In this document: piece after piece, positions 39,831-47,607 of the stretch
How positions within the stretch are numbered: the first letter of the stretch is position 1
Layout: each line of letters opens with the position of its first letter
From: Allobosea sp. Root483D1
Lineage (GTDB): Bacteria; Pseudomonadota; Alphaproteobacteria; Rhizobiales; Beijerinckiaceae
DNA: 64,000 bases
Assembly (NCBI RefSeq): GCF_001429505.1
Contig: NZ_LMJW01000016.1
Location: 186,001 to 250,000, forward strand
Reading direction: 5' to 3'
The notes under the pieces: model-generated
What the model was told of the DNA's origin: nothing
Database searches by the model: none
What the model saw: only the letters and a program-made list of their open reading frames with translations
Position numbers and translations under genes: made by a program

Positions 39831-40547
39831 TCACCGCAACGCCATATGCCGTGTCAGCCTGAGCTCGATCCGGTCCCAGACCCGGCGGATGATCTCGGTC
39901 AGCATGAGATAGATCAGCGCCGCATAGAGGTAGATCGACAGGTCGAAGGAGCGGGCGAAGGCGAGGCGGGTCGCGCCCATCAGGTCGAACAGCGTCACCA
40001 GCGAGGCGATCGCAGTCGCCTTGATCATCACGATCAACTCGTTGCCGAGCGGGCGCAGCGCCAGGATCATCGCCTGCGGCAGGATCACACGGCGCAACGT
40101 CGCCCAGCGATGCAGGCCGAGCGCCAGCGCGCCCTCGAACTGGCCGCGCGGGATCGACTGGATCGCGCCGCGCAGGATCTCGGCCTGGTAGGCGGCGGTG
40201 TTGATGGTGAAGGTGAAGAGCGCGCAGTAGAACGGCTCGCGGAAGAACCACCACAGGCCGACATCCTGCCAGAACAGCCGGAACTGGCCGAAGCCATAAT
40301 AGACCAGGAAGAGCTGGCAGAGCAGCGGCGTGCCGCGGAAGAAGGTGGTGTAGCCGTTGATCGCGATCTGTGCCCAGCGCGGCCCGTAAAGCCTGGCGAT
40401 GGCGAGGCCGACCGCGAGCACGAAGCCGAAGGTGACCGAGAGCACGACCAGCTCGACGGTGAGCCACAGGCCGCTCGCCATGCGGCAGCCATAGTTCTGC
40501 AGGACCTCGCTGCCGATCAGGTAGCCCGGATATTCGCACCAGTTCAT
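39831..40547 (-). CDS. Amino acid ABC transporter permease (HisM/ArtM type)
   Basis: This 238-residue protein has about five hydrophobic segments, with TFFRGTPLLCQLFLVYYGFG and the EAA loop EGALALGLHRWATLRRVILPQAMILALRPLGNEL. Its start overlaps the stop of the HisQ-type permease by 4 nt. It is the last gene of the 42.1-39.8 kb operon; no ATP-binding protein follows. Confidence 0.9.
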   Translation of the reverse strand: MNWCEYPGYLIGSEVLQNYGCRMASGLWLTVELVVLSVTFGFVLAVGLAIARLYGPRWAQIAINGYTTFFRGTPLLCQLFLVYYGFGQFRLFWQDVGLWWFFREPFYCALFTFTINTAAYQAEILRGAIQSIPRGQFEGALALGLHRWATLRRVILPQAMILALRPLGNELIVMIKATAIASLVTLFDLMGATRLAFARSFDLSIYLYAALIYLMLTEIIRRVWDRIELRLTRHMALR

Positions 40548-41254
40548 CGCGTCGCTCCGCCGAAGGCGGCGTAGCCGCGATTGGTGCGTTGCTCGAGCAT
40601 GCCGATGCCCCAGGCCGAGACCAGCGAGAAGAAGAAGTAGAGCAGCATCGCCGTGCCGAAGAACAGGAACGGCTCCTTGGTCACGACATTGGCGCGTGTC
40701 GCGATGAACATGATGTCCTGCAGCGTGATCACCGAGATCAGCGAGGTCTCCTTCAGCAGCACCATCCAGTTGTTGCCGAGGCCCGGCAGCGCGACGCGGA
40801 TCAGTTGCGGGAAGACGACGAGGCGGAAGGCCTGCGCCTTAGACAGGCCGAGCGCCGAGGCGGCCTCGCGCTGGCCCTTCTGGATCGAATTCAGCGCGCC
40901 GACCCAGACCTCGCTGGAGAAGGCGGCGAGCACCATGCCGAGCGCGACCATGCCGGCGACGAAGGGCGGGATCGAGAACCCGCTCCACGCCTTCTGCACC
41001 AGCACCTGGATGCCGAAATAGATGATGTAGAGCGTCAGCAGCTCGGGCACGCCGCGAAAGACGGTGGTGTAGATCGTCGCCAACGAGCGCAGCAGCACGC
41101 TGTCGGAGCGCTTCCACAGCGCGATGATCAGGCCGAGCGCCAGGCCGAAAGGGAGGGTCGCGAGCGCGACCGAAATGGTGTTGGCCGCGCCTTGCAGCAG
41201 GGCCCATCCCCAGCCGCCGGGGCCGAAGCCGAGCAGAGCGAGTTTGTCGAACAT
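40544..41254 (-). CDS. Amino acid ABC transporter permease (HisQ/ArtQ type)
   Basis: This 236-residue membrane protein has TTVFRGVPELLTLYIIYFGIQ and the EAA loop EAASALGLSKAQAFRLVVFPQLIRVALPGLGNNW, as in the lysine/arginine/ornithine/histidine permease family. It pairs with the following HisM-type gene. A strong GC hairpin in the 75-nt gap to the upstream binding-protein gene probably reduces its expression relative to the receptor. Confidence 0.9.
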   Translation of the reverse strand: MFDKLALLGFGPGGWGWALLQGAANTISVALATLPFGLALGLIIALWKRSDSVLLRSLATIYTTVFRGVPELLTLYIIYFGIQVLVQKAWSGFSIPPFVAGMVALGMVLAAFSSEVWVGALNSIQKGQREAASALGLSKAQAFRLVVFPQLIRVALPGLGNNWMVLLKETSLISVITLQDIMFIATRANVVTKEPFLFFGTAMLLYFFFSLVSAWGIGMLEQRTNRGYAAFGGATR

Positions 41255-41281
41255 GGGGGAGCCGGCGCGCGAGGGGATGAG

Positions 41282-41310
41282 GCCCGCCGGCCATTATGTG
41301 GCCGGCGGGC
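41282..41310 (-). promoter_or_regulatory. Intercistronic 11-bp hairpin between binding-protein and permease genes
   Basis: GCCCGCCGGCC (41282-41292) pairs perfectly with GGCCGGCGGGC (41300-41310) around ATTATGT. It lies 19 nt after the binding-protein stop and 27 nt before the permease start on the minus strand, with no T-run. Such stems stabilise the upstream message or partly terminate, giving excess receptor over permease. Confidence 0.55.
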
Positions 41311-41329
41311 AGGCGTCAGCAGGCTTGGC

Positions 41330-42103
41330 TCACTCGTACTTGAACCACTTGTCCTCGAGCTTCTTCAGCGAGCCATCGGCGACGGTCTCGGCGATCGCCT
41401 TGTTGACCAGGTCCTTCAGGGCGGTGTCGGCCTTGCGCACGGCGCCGGCGACGCCCGCACCATGGATCGCGTCGTCGCGGGTCACCTCGGCGATCCGCTT
41501 GCAGCAATCCTTGCCTTGCCCCTTCAGGAAGTCGGCGAGGGCGAGCGCATCGGCGACGATATAGTCGAGACGGCCGTTGAGCAGGTCGAGATTGGCCTCT
41601 TCCTGGGTCGGATAGAGACGCGCGGTCGAGTCCTTGTAGAACTTCTCGACATAGTTGGCGTGGATGGTCGAGCCCTGCGCGCCGATCGACTTGCCCTTCA
41701 GGGTGGCCGGCGAGATGTCGGCCGAGGCGGTGCTCTTGGGGCCGATCATCCAGATCGGCGTCTTGCTATAGGGCGTGGTGAAGTCGACCTGCTTCTTGCG
41801 CTCCTCGGTGGCGTTCATGCCGGCGAGGATGATGTCGTACTTGTTGGCCTGCAGTGCCGGGATGATGCCGTCCCAGTCCTGTACCACCCAGCTGCACTTC
41901 ACCTTCAGCTTCTCGCAGAGAAGGTTGCCGTAATCGATCTCGAAGCCTTCCAGCTCCTTCTTGGCGTTGAGGTTGTTGTAGGGCGGATAGGCCCCCTCGG
42001 TGCCGATTCGGATTTCCTTCCATTCCTTGGCCTGGGCGAGCGCGCCCGTAGCGCCGGCAACCGTGAGCGCCGCGGCTGCGACGAATTTCGCGAAACCTTT
42101 CAT
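41330..42103 (-). CDS. Amino acid ABC transporter substrate-binding protein (family 3, Lys/Arg/Orn-type)
   Basis: This 257-residue exported protein (signal ending about ALAQAK) has the family-3 pattern IRIGTEGAYPPYNNLNAKKELEGFEIDYGNLLCEKLKVKCSWVVQDWDGIIPALQANKYDIILAGMNAT and KVDFTTPY-like QVDFTTPYSKTPIW. The start is fixed by GGGGAGG before ATG 42103. EGFEIDYGN and CSWVVQDWDGIIPAL match LAO/nopaline/octopine binding proteins. The upstream ornithine aminotransferase gene supports an ornithine/arginine or opine ligand. Confidence 0.9.
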   Translation of the reverse strand: MKGFAKFVAAAALTVAGATGALAQAKEWKEIRIGTEGAYPPYNNLNAKKELEGFEIDYGNLLCEKLKVKCSWVVQDWDGIIPALQANKYDIILAGMNATEERKKQVDFTTPYSKTPIWMIGPKSTASADISPATLKGKSIGAQGSTIHANYVEKFYKDSTARLYPTQEEANLDLLNGRLDYIVADALALADFLKGQGKDCCKRIAEVTRDDAIHGAGVAGAVRKADTALKDLVNKAIAETVADGSLKKLEDKWFKYE

Positions 42104-42338
42104 GGGACCTCCCCTTGGATCTGGCCGACCGGGCGTTTCGAGTTCCCGCAACGGCTTGTGCGCGACAGCTTGTGCGATCATCGGGGCGGGCCGCAAGTAG
42201 GCTCTTGCAGCTTTTCCGAGCATGCCCGCACAAGGATCGCGCAAGGCAAGCTGCTGTTCTTGTTGTTGAAATCGAACCGCAGCGACGCTTTTCCCGCGCG
42301 CTGGCTCAAGCGACCGCACACGGATTTTGTTGCAACGC

Positions 42339-43538
42339 TCAGCGCGCGCGCTCGGCGAAGACGCTTTCGCAGCGTTCCAGCCCCCAATCCAGCTCTTCGC
42401 GGCTGATCGTCAGGGGCGGCGCGAAGCGGATGGTATGCTCATGCGTTTCCTTGGTCAGCACGCCGGCGTCGGCGAGGCGGGCGACGATCTTCTTGGCGTC
42501 GCCGGCGCCGGGCGCGACCTCGACACCGACCCAGAGGCCGCGGCCGCGCACCTCGCTGGCGAGGCCCTGCGTCATCGCCGCCAGCCGCCCCTTCATATAG
42601 GCGCCGAGCTCGGCCGAGCGCTCGACCAGCTTCTCCTCCTCGATCACCGCGAGCGCCTCCAAGCCGATCGCGGCGGCGAGCGCGTTGCCGCCGAAGGTCG
42701 AGCCGTGCGAGCCCGGCCCGAACAATTGCATCACCGCGCGCGAGGCCAGGAAGGCCGAGACCGGATAGACCCCGCCGCCGAGCGCCTTGCCGACGATCAG
42801 CCCATCCGGCTTCACGCCCTCGTGCTGATGCGCGAACCAATGGCCGGTCCGGCCGAGCCCGGACTGGATCTCGTCGAGGATCAAGAGGACGTTGCGTCGG
42901 TCGCAGAGCATCCGCAGCGCCGTGAGATAGCCGTCCGGCGGCAGCACGATGCCGGCTTCGCCCTGGATCGGCTCGATCAGGATCGCGGCGGTGTTCGGCG
43001 TGATCGCGGCTTCCATGGCTGCCGCGTCGCCGAAGGGCACGCTGACGAAGCCCGGCGCGAACGGGCCGAAGCCATCGCGATAGCTCTCGTCGGAGGAGAA
43101 GCCGACGATGGTGGTGGTGCGGCCGTGGAAGTTATTGTCGGCGACGATGATCTCGGCCTTGCCGTCGGCGATGCCCTTGACCTTGTGGCCCCAGCGCCTC
43201 GCCGCCTTGATCGCGGTCTCGACCGCCTCGGCGCCGGTGTTCATCGGCAACGCCATCTCCTGGCCGGCGATGGCGCAGAGCTTCGCGAGGAAGGGGCCGA
43301 GCGGCTCGGTGTGGAAGGCGCGACTGGTCACGGCGAGGCGCTTGGCCTGCTCGTTCAGCACTTTCAGGATGCGCGGATGGCCGTGGCCGAGGCTGACGGC
43401 GGAATAGCCGCTCATCATGTCGAGCCGCCGAACGCCGGCGACATCGGTGAGCCAGACGCCTTCGCCATGGGAGAGCATGATCGGCAAAGGCGCGTAGTTT
43501 TGCGCGCAGACTTCGCGTTCGAGCACGATCGCATTCAT
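42339..43538 (-). CDS. rocD: Ornithine aminotransferase (class III, PLP-dependent)
   Basis: This 399-residue enzyme converts ornithine and 2-oxoglutarate to glutamate semialdehyde and glutamate. Seen are LPMNTGAEAVETAIKAARRWG, the PLP phosphate region, LILDEIQSGLGRTGHWFAHQHEGVKPDGLIVGKALGGGVYPV (Asp222 and PLP lysine Lys251) and HGSTFGGNALAAAIGLEAL. The NxGAEAVETAIKAAR and HTEPLG segments are ornithine-type. It sits directly upstream of an amino acid importer on the same strand, a coherent uptake and degradation unit. Confidence 0.9.
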   Translation of the reverse strand: MNAIVLEREVCAQNYAPLPIMLSHGEGVWLTDVAGVRRLDMMSGYSAVSLGHGHPRILKVLNEQAKRLAVTSRAFHTEPLGPFLAKLCAIAGQEMALPMNTGAEAVETAIKAARRWGHKVKGIADGKAEIIVADNNFHGRTTTIVGFSSDESYRDGFGPFAPGFVSVPFGDAAAMEAAITPNTAAILIEPIQGEAGIVLPPDGYLTALRMLCDRRNVLLILDEIQSGLGRTGHWFAHQHEGVKPDGLIVGKALGGGVYPVSAFLASRAVMQLFGPGSHGSTFGGNALAAAIGLEALAVIEEEKLVERSAELGAYMKGRLAAMTQGLASEVRGRGLWVGVEVAPGAGDAKKIVARLADAGVLTKETHEHTIRFAPPLTISREELDWGLERCESVFAERAR

Positions 43539-43614
43539 GGCGGTTCTCCCTCGTTTCCCCGAGGGTAGGTCCGCGGACGCAGCCGAGGCGGGGCGCCACG
43601 CCGCCGCACCACAG

Positions 43615-43644
43615 CCGATTCTGTCGCGATGACGACAGAATCGG
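43615..43644. promoter_or_regulatory. Perfect 12-6-12 inverted repeat upstream of rocD
   Basis: CCGATTCTGTCG (43615-43626) and CGACAGAATCGG (43633-43644) are exact inverse copies. The site lies 77-106 bp upstream of the rocD start and 20 bp beyond the stop of the small membrane-protein gene. With no T-run it is better read as an operator than as a terminator, though both are possible. Confidence 0.5.
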
Positions 43645-43663
43645 ACAAATGCGGGCCGCGGTC

Positions 43664-43870
43664 TCAGCGGCGGGCGATTGGAATAACGAGATAAACCATG
43701 CCGAGCACCATCGGCGGCACGGCGAGCGCCGTCACCGACCAGGTCGACCAGCCGGTCGTCACCGGCGCCAATGCGGCCAGGATCAGGTTGATCAGCAGGT
43801 AGGCGCCGAGCATCAGCGTTCCCAGGAAACGCAGGCGGGCGAGAACAGGATTGCGGGCTGCAGTGGTCAT
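43664..43870 (-). CDS. Small two-span membrane protein
   Basis: This 68-residue protein has two hydrophobic helices (LRFLGTLMLGAYLLINLILAALA and WSVTALAVPPMVLGMVYLVIPIA) linked by a short loop, with basic ends. No named family is recognised. It is divergent from a TetR regulator, and the shared promoter holds two copies of a 13-bp motif, so its expression is probably repressed by that regulator. It could be a small efflux accessory or membrane stress protein. Confidence 0.75.
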   Translation of the reverse strand: MTTAARNPVLARLRFLGTLMLGAYLLINLILAALAPVTTGWSTWSVTALAVPPMVLGMVYLVIPIARR

Positions 43871-43880
43871 TGTCACCTCA

Positions 43881-43929
43881 ATAACGGAACGGTCCGTTTC
43901 GTTATGATTGATAGATACGGTCCGTTTCG
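43881..43929. promoter_or_regulatory. TetR operator: two direct 13-bp repeats with dyad symmetry
   Basis: ACGGTCCGTTTCG occurs exactly at 43889-43901 and 43917-43929, 28 bp apart. The first copy sits in a wider imperfect palindrome (43881-43905, ends ATAACG and CGTTAT). The region lies between the small membrane gene and the divergent TetR gene, as expected for a two-site TetR operator. Confidence 0.65.
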
Positions 43930-44007
43930 ATATCAAACCGTTTTGCTGCAAGCGCGTGCTTGCAAGGACGTCAGGTGCATCGAGCCGGGTTGTGGGAGAG
44001 GGAGCGG

Positions 44008-44610
44008 ATGATGAAGACTGAGAAGCCCACTCCACCGGCTCGCCGCGCCTCCATCGGCGCAAAGCGCAATCCGGCCTCGCAGGCGGCGATCCTCGCCGCA
44101 GCCCGCGCCGTGCTGGCGGAGGAGGGCTATGCCGGCTTCTCGATCGACGCAGTCTCGCGCCGCGCCGGGGCGGGCAAGCCGACGATCTATCGCTGGTGGA
44201 AGAACCGGGCGGACCTGCTGATGGAGGTCTATTCCGCCGAGAAGGCGATCATCACGGCGGTGCCGACAGACGACCTCGGCCGTGACCTGACCAACCACAC
44301 CAGGGCGCTCTGGGGTTTCTGGTCCGGCACACCGTCGGGGCGCACCTTCCGTGCGCTTCTGGCCGAGGCGCAGAGCGATCCCGAGGCGCTCGCCGTGCTG
44401 CGCGAGAAGTTCCTGCCCGAACGGCTGCGGGATGTCCGCGGTCTCTTCAACGCTGCCGCGGCGCGCGGCGACATTCCGACCGAGGAGGTCGAGGCCAGGC
44501 TCGCGCTCTATCTCGGCTTCAACTGGTTCTACGTACTGACCGACCAGCTCGAGGCTGGTCAGGCTTCGATTCCGGCAGCGATGCGGCTGATCGCGGCGTC
44601 GACACGCTGA
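44008..44610 (+). CDS. TetR/AcrR family transcriptional regulator
   Basis: This 200-residue protein has an N-terminal helix-turn-helix (QAAILAAARAVLAEEGYAGFSIDAVSRRAGAGKPTIYRWWKNRADLLMEVY) and a C-terminal ligand-binding domain of the TetR_C type (GRTFRALLAEAQSDPEALAVLREKFLPERLRDV). GAGAGGGAGCGG lies before ATG 44008 (44011 is an alternative). It controls the divergent small membrane gene and possibly the convergent MFS carrier. Confidence 0.92.
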   Translation: MMKTEKPTPPARRASIGAKRNPASQAAILAAARAVLAEEGYAGFSIDAVSRRAGAGKPTIYRWWKNRADLLMEVYSAEKAIITAVPTDDLGRDLTNHTRALWGFWSGTPSGRTFRALLAEAQSDPEALAVLREKFLPERLRDVRGLFNAAAARGDIPTEEVEARLALYLGFNWFYVLTDQLEAGQASIPAAMRLIAASTR

Positions 44611-44612
44611 GG

Positions 44613-45842
44613 TCAGGCGCTGGCGAGGGCTGCCCGTTGCCGGCTCTTCTCATCCCACAGCGTCACCAGCCAGATCGCAAGACCTGCGAGCGCGAGGCCG
44701 GCGCCGACCCAGCCGGTCGAGGTCCAGCCATAGCCGGCGGCGATCGCCATGCCGCCGAGCCAGGGACCGAGCGCATTGGCGGTGTTGAAGGCGCTGTGGT
44801 TCAGCGCCGCGGCGAGTGTCTGCGCATCCTGCGCGACATCCATCAGCCGGGTTTGCAAGGGCGTGCCGAGCCCGCCGCCGCAGCCGATCATGAAGGCGAC
44901 AGCCGAGGTCGCCCAGATATTGCCGGCAGCGAACGGAAAGAGCGCCAGCGAGCCCGCGGTCCAGATCAGGATGATCGCGATCGAGGCCATCGGCATCCGA
45001 TCCGCCAGCCAGGCGGCGGCGAGGGTGCCGAAAGTCAGGCCGAGCCCGAAGACCGCCAGCACGACCGGCACCATCGACGGCGAAACCTGCGTCACCTCGA
45101 TCAGGGTCGAGGCGAGGTAGGTATAGACCGCGAACAATCCGCCGAAGCCGACCGCGCCGATCGCCAGCGTCAGCCAGACCTGGCGGTGGCGCAAGGCGCC
45201 GAGCTCGCGCAAGGCGCTGGCGCCGGGCTGCGGCCGGTCCTTCGGCGCGAACAGCGCGATCAGGATCACTGTGGTCAGGGCCAGCGCGGTGACGACGCCG
45301 AAACCCCAGCGCCAGCCGAGTACCTGGCCGAGCCAGTTCGCCAGCGGCACGCCGAGAATCGTTGCGATCGTCAGGCCGAGCATCACGCGCGCCACGGCGA
45401 GCGCGCGCCGGTTCGCCGGCACCAGCGAGGCGGCGACCAGCGCCGCGACGCCGAAATAGGCGCCGTGCGGCAGCCCGCTGAGGAAACGGAACAGCAGCAT
45501 CCAGCCATAGGTCGGCGCGAGCGCCGAAAGCCCGTTGCCGAGCGCGAAGGCCGCCATCAGCCCGATCAGCAAGGTGCGACGCGAGAGCTTCGTCGCCAGC
45601 ACCGCGATGATCGGGGCGCCGACCACCACGCCGGCTGCGTAGACGCTGATCACATGCCCGCCCGTGGGCTCGTCGATGCCTAAGCCCGCCGAGAAATAGG
45701 GCAGCAGGCTCATCACCGCGAACTCGGCCGTGCCGATGGCGAAGCCGCCCATCGCCAGGGCGAACAGGACAAGGCCGACACGCGGCGCGGCGGCGGAGCG
45801 GGCAGGGCGCGCGAACGCGTCTCCCGTGCTCGAGAGGCTCAT
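44613..45842 (-). CDS. MFS transporter, AraJ/YdhP-like (DHA1) efflux
   Basis: This 409-residue carrier has twelve predicted spans. It begins VGLVLFALAMGGFAIGTAEFAVMSLLPYFSAGLGIDEPTGGHVISVYAAGVVVGAPIIAVLATKLSRR, typical of the AraJ/YdhP/chloramphenicol-efflux group, and has FLSGLPHGAYFGVAALVAASL. Substrates may be drugs or sugars. Its 3' end nearly touches the TetR gene (2 nt), but its promoter lies 1.2 kb away, so regulation by that TetR is uncertain. Confidence 0.88.
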   Translation of the reverse strand: MSLSSTGDAFARPARSAAAPRVGLVLFALAMGGFAIGTAEFAVMSLLPYFSAGLGIDEPTGGHVISVYAAGVVVGAPIIAVLATKLSRRTLLIGLMAAFALGNGLSALAPTYGWMLLFRFLSGLPHGAYFGVAALVAASLVPANRRALAVARVMLGLTIATILGVPLANWLGQVLGWRWGFGVVTALALTTVILIALFAPKDRPQPGASALRELGALRHRQVWLTLAIGAVGFGGLFAVYTYLASTLIEVTQVSPSMVPVVLAVFGLGLTFGTLAAAWLADRMPMASIAIILIWTAGSLALFPFAAGNIWATSAVAFMIGCGGGLGTPLQTRLMDVAQDAQTLAAALNHSAFNTANALGPWLGGMAIAAGYGWTSTGWVGAGLALAGLAIWLVTLWDEKSRQRAALASA

Positions 45843-45956
45843 GACGATGGTCCGGATTGATTATTGTTGGTCGCAGCGCGAGGGCGCGCGTTGCGCTGCA
45901 ACATAATGCTCAAGCCATGCGTGAATCGCAAGAGATTGCTGGTTTGACTTGAGAGA

Positions 45957-45995
45957 AGCAGAAGCGTCATGCGAATGACGCATGGCGCTTCTGCT
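45957..45995 (-). terminator. 17-bp stem-loop after the ornithine cyclodeaminase-family gene
   Basis: Arms 45957-45973 and 45979-45995 pair in 16 of 17 positions around a 5-nt loop. On the minus strand the hairpin begins about 12 nt after the stop codon at 46007 and is followed by TCTCTC rather than a T-run. The length and position favour a transcription terminator or 3' stabiliser. Confidence 0.5.
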
Positions 45996-46006
45996 GTTCG
46001 CCTGAG

Positions 46007-46999
46007 CTAGAGCGAGATGCTTTGCCCCGCGCCGCGCCGCCGGGCCTCGCGGTAGGCAAGATCGGCCGCCACCATGTCTTCCATGGCGACGCCCATCGCC
46101 TTGTAGATCGTGATCTGCCGGTCCGATGTCCGTCCCGGTCGCCGCCCCAGCAGCATCGCGCCAAGGTCGGTGCCGGACTCGGGGTCGATGTTAGCCAGCT
46201 CGCAGCAGCCTACGGGTGTCGGCGCGAAGGCTTCCCGCGCCTCGACGAAGAGGCTGCCGCGGGCGATCAGATCGATCGGCAGTTCGCCGCCGGGCGGCGC
46301 GACACCGACCGAGGACACATGCGTTCCCGGTTGAACCCAGTCGGCGGATATCGCGGGGACGTAGGAGTGTGTCGCGAGGCAGACCACATCCGAAGAGCGC
46401 ACCGCGGCCTCGATATCCGCAACGGCCGTGACGCCCGGGTGGCGTGAGGCCAGCGCCTGCGCATCGGCGAAATTCTTCGAGAACACCCGGATCTCCGCGA
46501 AATCGCGCACCAGCGGCAGCAGGTTGAGGTGCTGGCTGGCCTGGACGCCAGCGCCCACCACGGTCGCGACCCTGGCATCGCGTCTGGCGAGCTCCCGCAC
46601 CGAGAGGACGGCGGAGCCGGAGGTGCGAACGGCGGTGATGTAGGTGCCATCCATGATGCAGACGGGCATTCCCGTCTCCGGATCGAAAAGATGGATCGTC
46701 GCGAGGTGGCTCGGGATGCCCCGGGCGACGTTGCCTTCGAAGACGTTGACCAGTTTGACGGTCAGATGCATGCCCGCCATCCAGGCCGGCATCGCCAGCG
46801 AATAGCCCGCATCCGGAATATCGAGTTGTGGCCGCGCCGGAATGACGATGCGGCCATCGGCAAGGGCCTTGAACCCCTCCGCCAGCGCGTCGAGCAGCTT
46901 GTGCAGGTCGATACAGTTTCGGATCTCCGCTTCGCTCAGCGAGAGAATCGTGACTTCACCTTTCGTGTGATTGCTTGATGCAGGTCGTGTGCTGTCCAT
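46007..46999 (-). CDS. Ornithine cyclodeaminase / mu-crystallin family protein
   Basis: This 330-residue protein has MPAWMAGMHLTVKLVNVFEGN (ligand Lys), IMDGTYITAVRTSGSAVLSVRELARRDARVATVVGAGVQASQHL (Rossmann GxGxxA/Q) and a late VYKAMGVAMEDMVAADLAY-like YKAMGVAMEDMVAADLAYREA. True ornithine cyclodeaminases make proline from ornithine; other members reduce cyclic imines or make alanine. Divergent from an Lrp regulator and near ureohydrolase and rocD genes, an ornithine or related role is likely but unproven. Confidence 0.85.
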   Translation of the reverse strand: MDSTRPASSNHTKGEVTILSLSEAEIRNCIDLHKLLDALAEGFKALADGRIVIPARPQLDIPDAGYSLAMPAWMAGMHLTVKLVNVFEGNVARGIPSHLATIHLFDPETGMPVCIMDGTYITAVRTSGSAVLSVRELARRDARVATVVGAGVQASQHLNLLPLVRDFAEIRVFSKNFADAQALASRHPGVTAVADIEAAVRSSDVVCLATHSYVPAISADWVQPGTHVSSVGVAPPGGELPIDLIARGSLFVEAREAFAPTPVGCCELANIDPESGTDLGAMLLGRRPGRTSDRQITIYKAMGVAMEDMVAADLAYREARRRGAGQSISL

Positions 47000-47076
47000 G
47001 ATGCGGCTTGCCTTGGTTCCGTTTCGGCGTTCAGTGCCGTTCAACGGTATTGCGGCGAACTGGCGTGATGAAATAT

Positions 47077-47108
47077 GCTGATTTCGCTGATTTTGCGTGA
47101 TTATCACG
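47077..47108. promoter_or_regulatory. Repeat-rich Lrp-type operator between cyclodeaminase and AsnC/Lrp genes
   Basis: GCTGATTT occurs at 47077-47084 and 47086-47093, and a related GCGTGATT at 47095. The last merges into CGTGATTATCACG (47096-47108), a perfect 6-1-6 palindrome. Phased AT-rich repeats in a divergent promoter next to an Lrp/AsnC gene fit binding of an Lrp oligomer. Confidence 0.5.
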
Positions 47109-47138
47109 TGCCACAGCTCATAAAAGTGTGAATTCGAA

Positions 47139-47600
47139 ATGAGCGACTTGGACCGCGTCGACCGGCTGCTGCTCGGGCTGTTGCAGGAGGATGGTCGCCG
47201 CACCGTGCTCGATCTCGCCCAGCGCGTCGGGCTCTCGCCGACGGGGGCGTCGCAGCGCATCAAGCGCCTGTTCAGCGAGGGCTTCATCCGCGCCGTCCGC
47301 GCCATCCTCGAGCCCTCGAAGATCGGGCGTGGCACGCTGGTCTTCATCGAGGTCAGGCTCGACCACACCGCCCCGCATGTCTTCGACCGCTTTGCCGAGG
47401 CCGTCGCGAAGGCGCCCGAAATCATCGAATGCCACATGGTGATCGGTGGTTTCGACTATCTGGTCAAAGCCCGGATCGCCGACATGGCGACGTTCCAGGA
47501 CTTCCTGCAGCGGGTCATCCTGCCGCTTCCGGGTGTCAGGGAAACGCACAGCTACGCTTCGATCGGCGATGTGAAGCCGGACGCGCTTTTACCGCTTTGA
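47139..47600 (+). CDS. Lrp/AsnC family regulator
   Basis: This 153-residue protein has an N-terminal HTH (LDRVDRLLLGLLQEDGRRTVLDLAQRVGLSPTGASQRIKRLFSEGFI) and a C-terminal RAM domain (VFIEVRLDH ... EIIECHMVIGGFDYLVKARIADMATFQDFL). Lrp family proteins sense amino acids through the RAM domain. Divergent from the cyclodeaminase-family gene, it is its likely activator. It is convergent with a second Lrp gene, 7 nt apart. Confidence 0.92.
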   Translation: MSDLDRVDRLLLGLLQEDGRRTVLDLAQRVGLSPTGASQRIKRLFSEGFIRAVRAILEPSKIGRGTLVFIEVRLDHTAPHVFDRFAEAVAKAPEIIECHMVIGGFDYLVKARIADMATFQDFLQRVILPLPGVRETHSYASIGDVKPDALLPL

Positions 47601-47607
47601 CGCCGGC

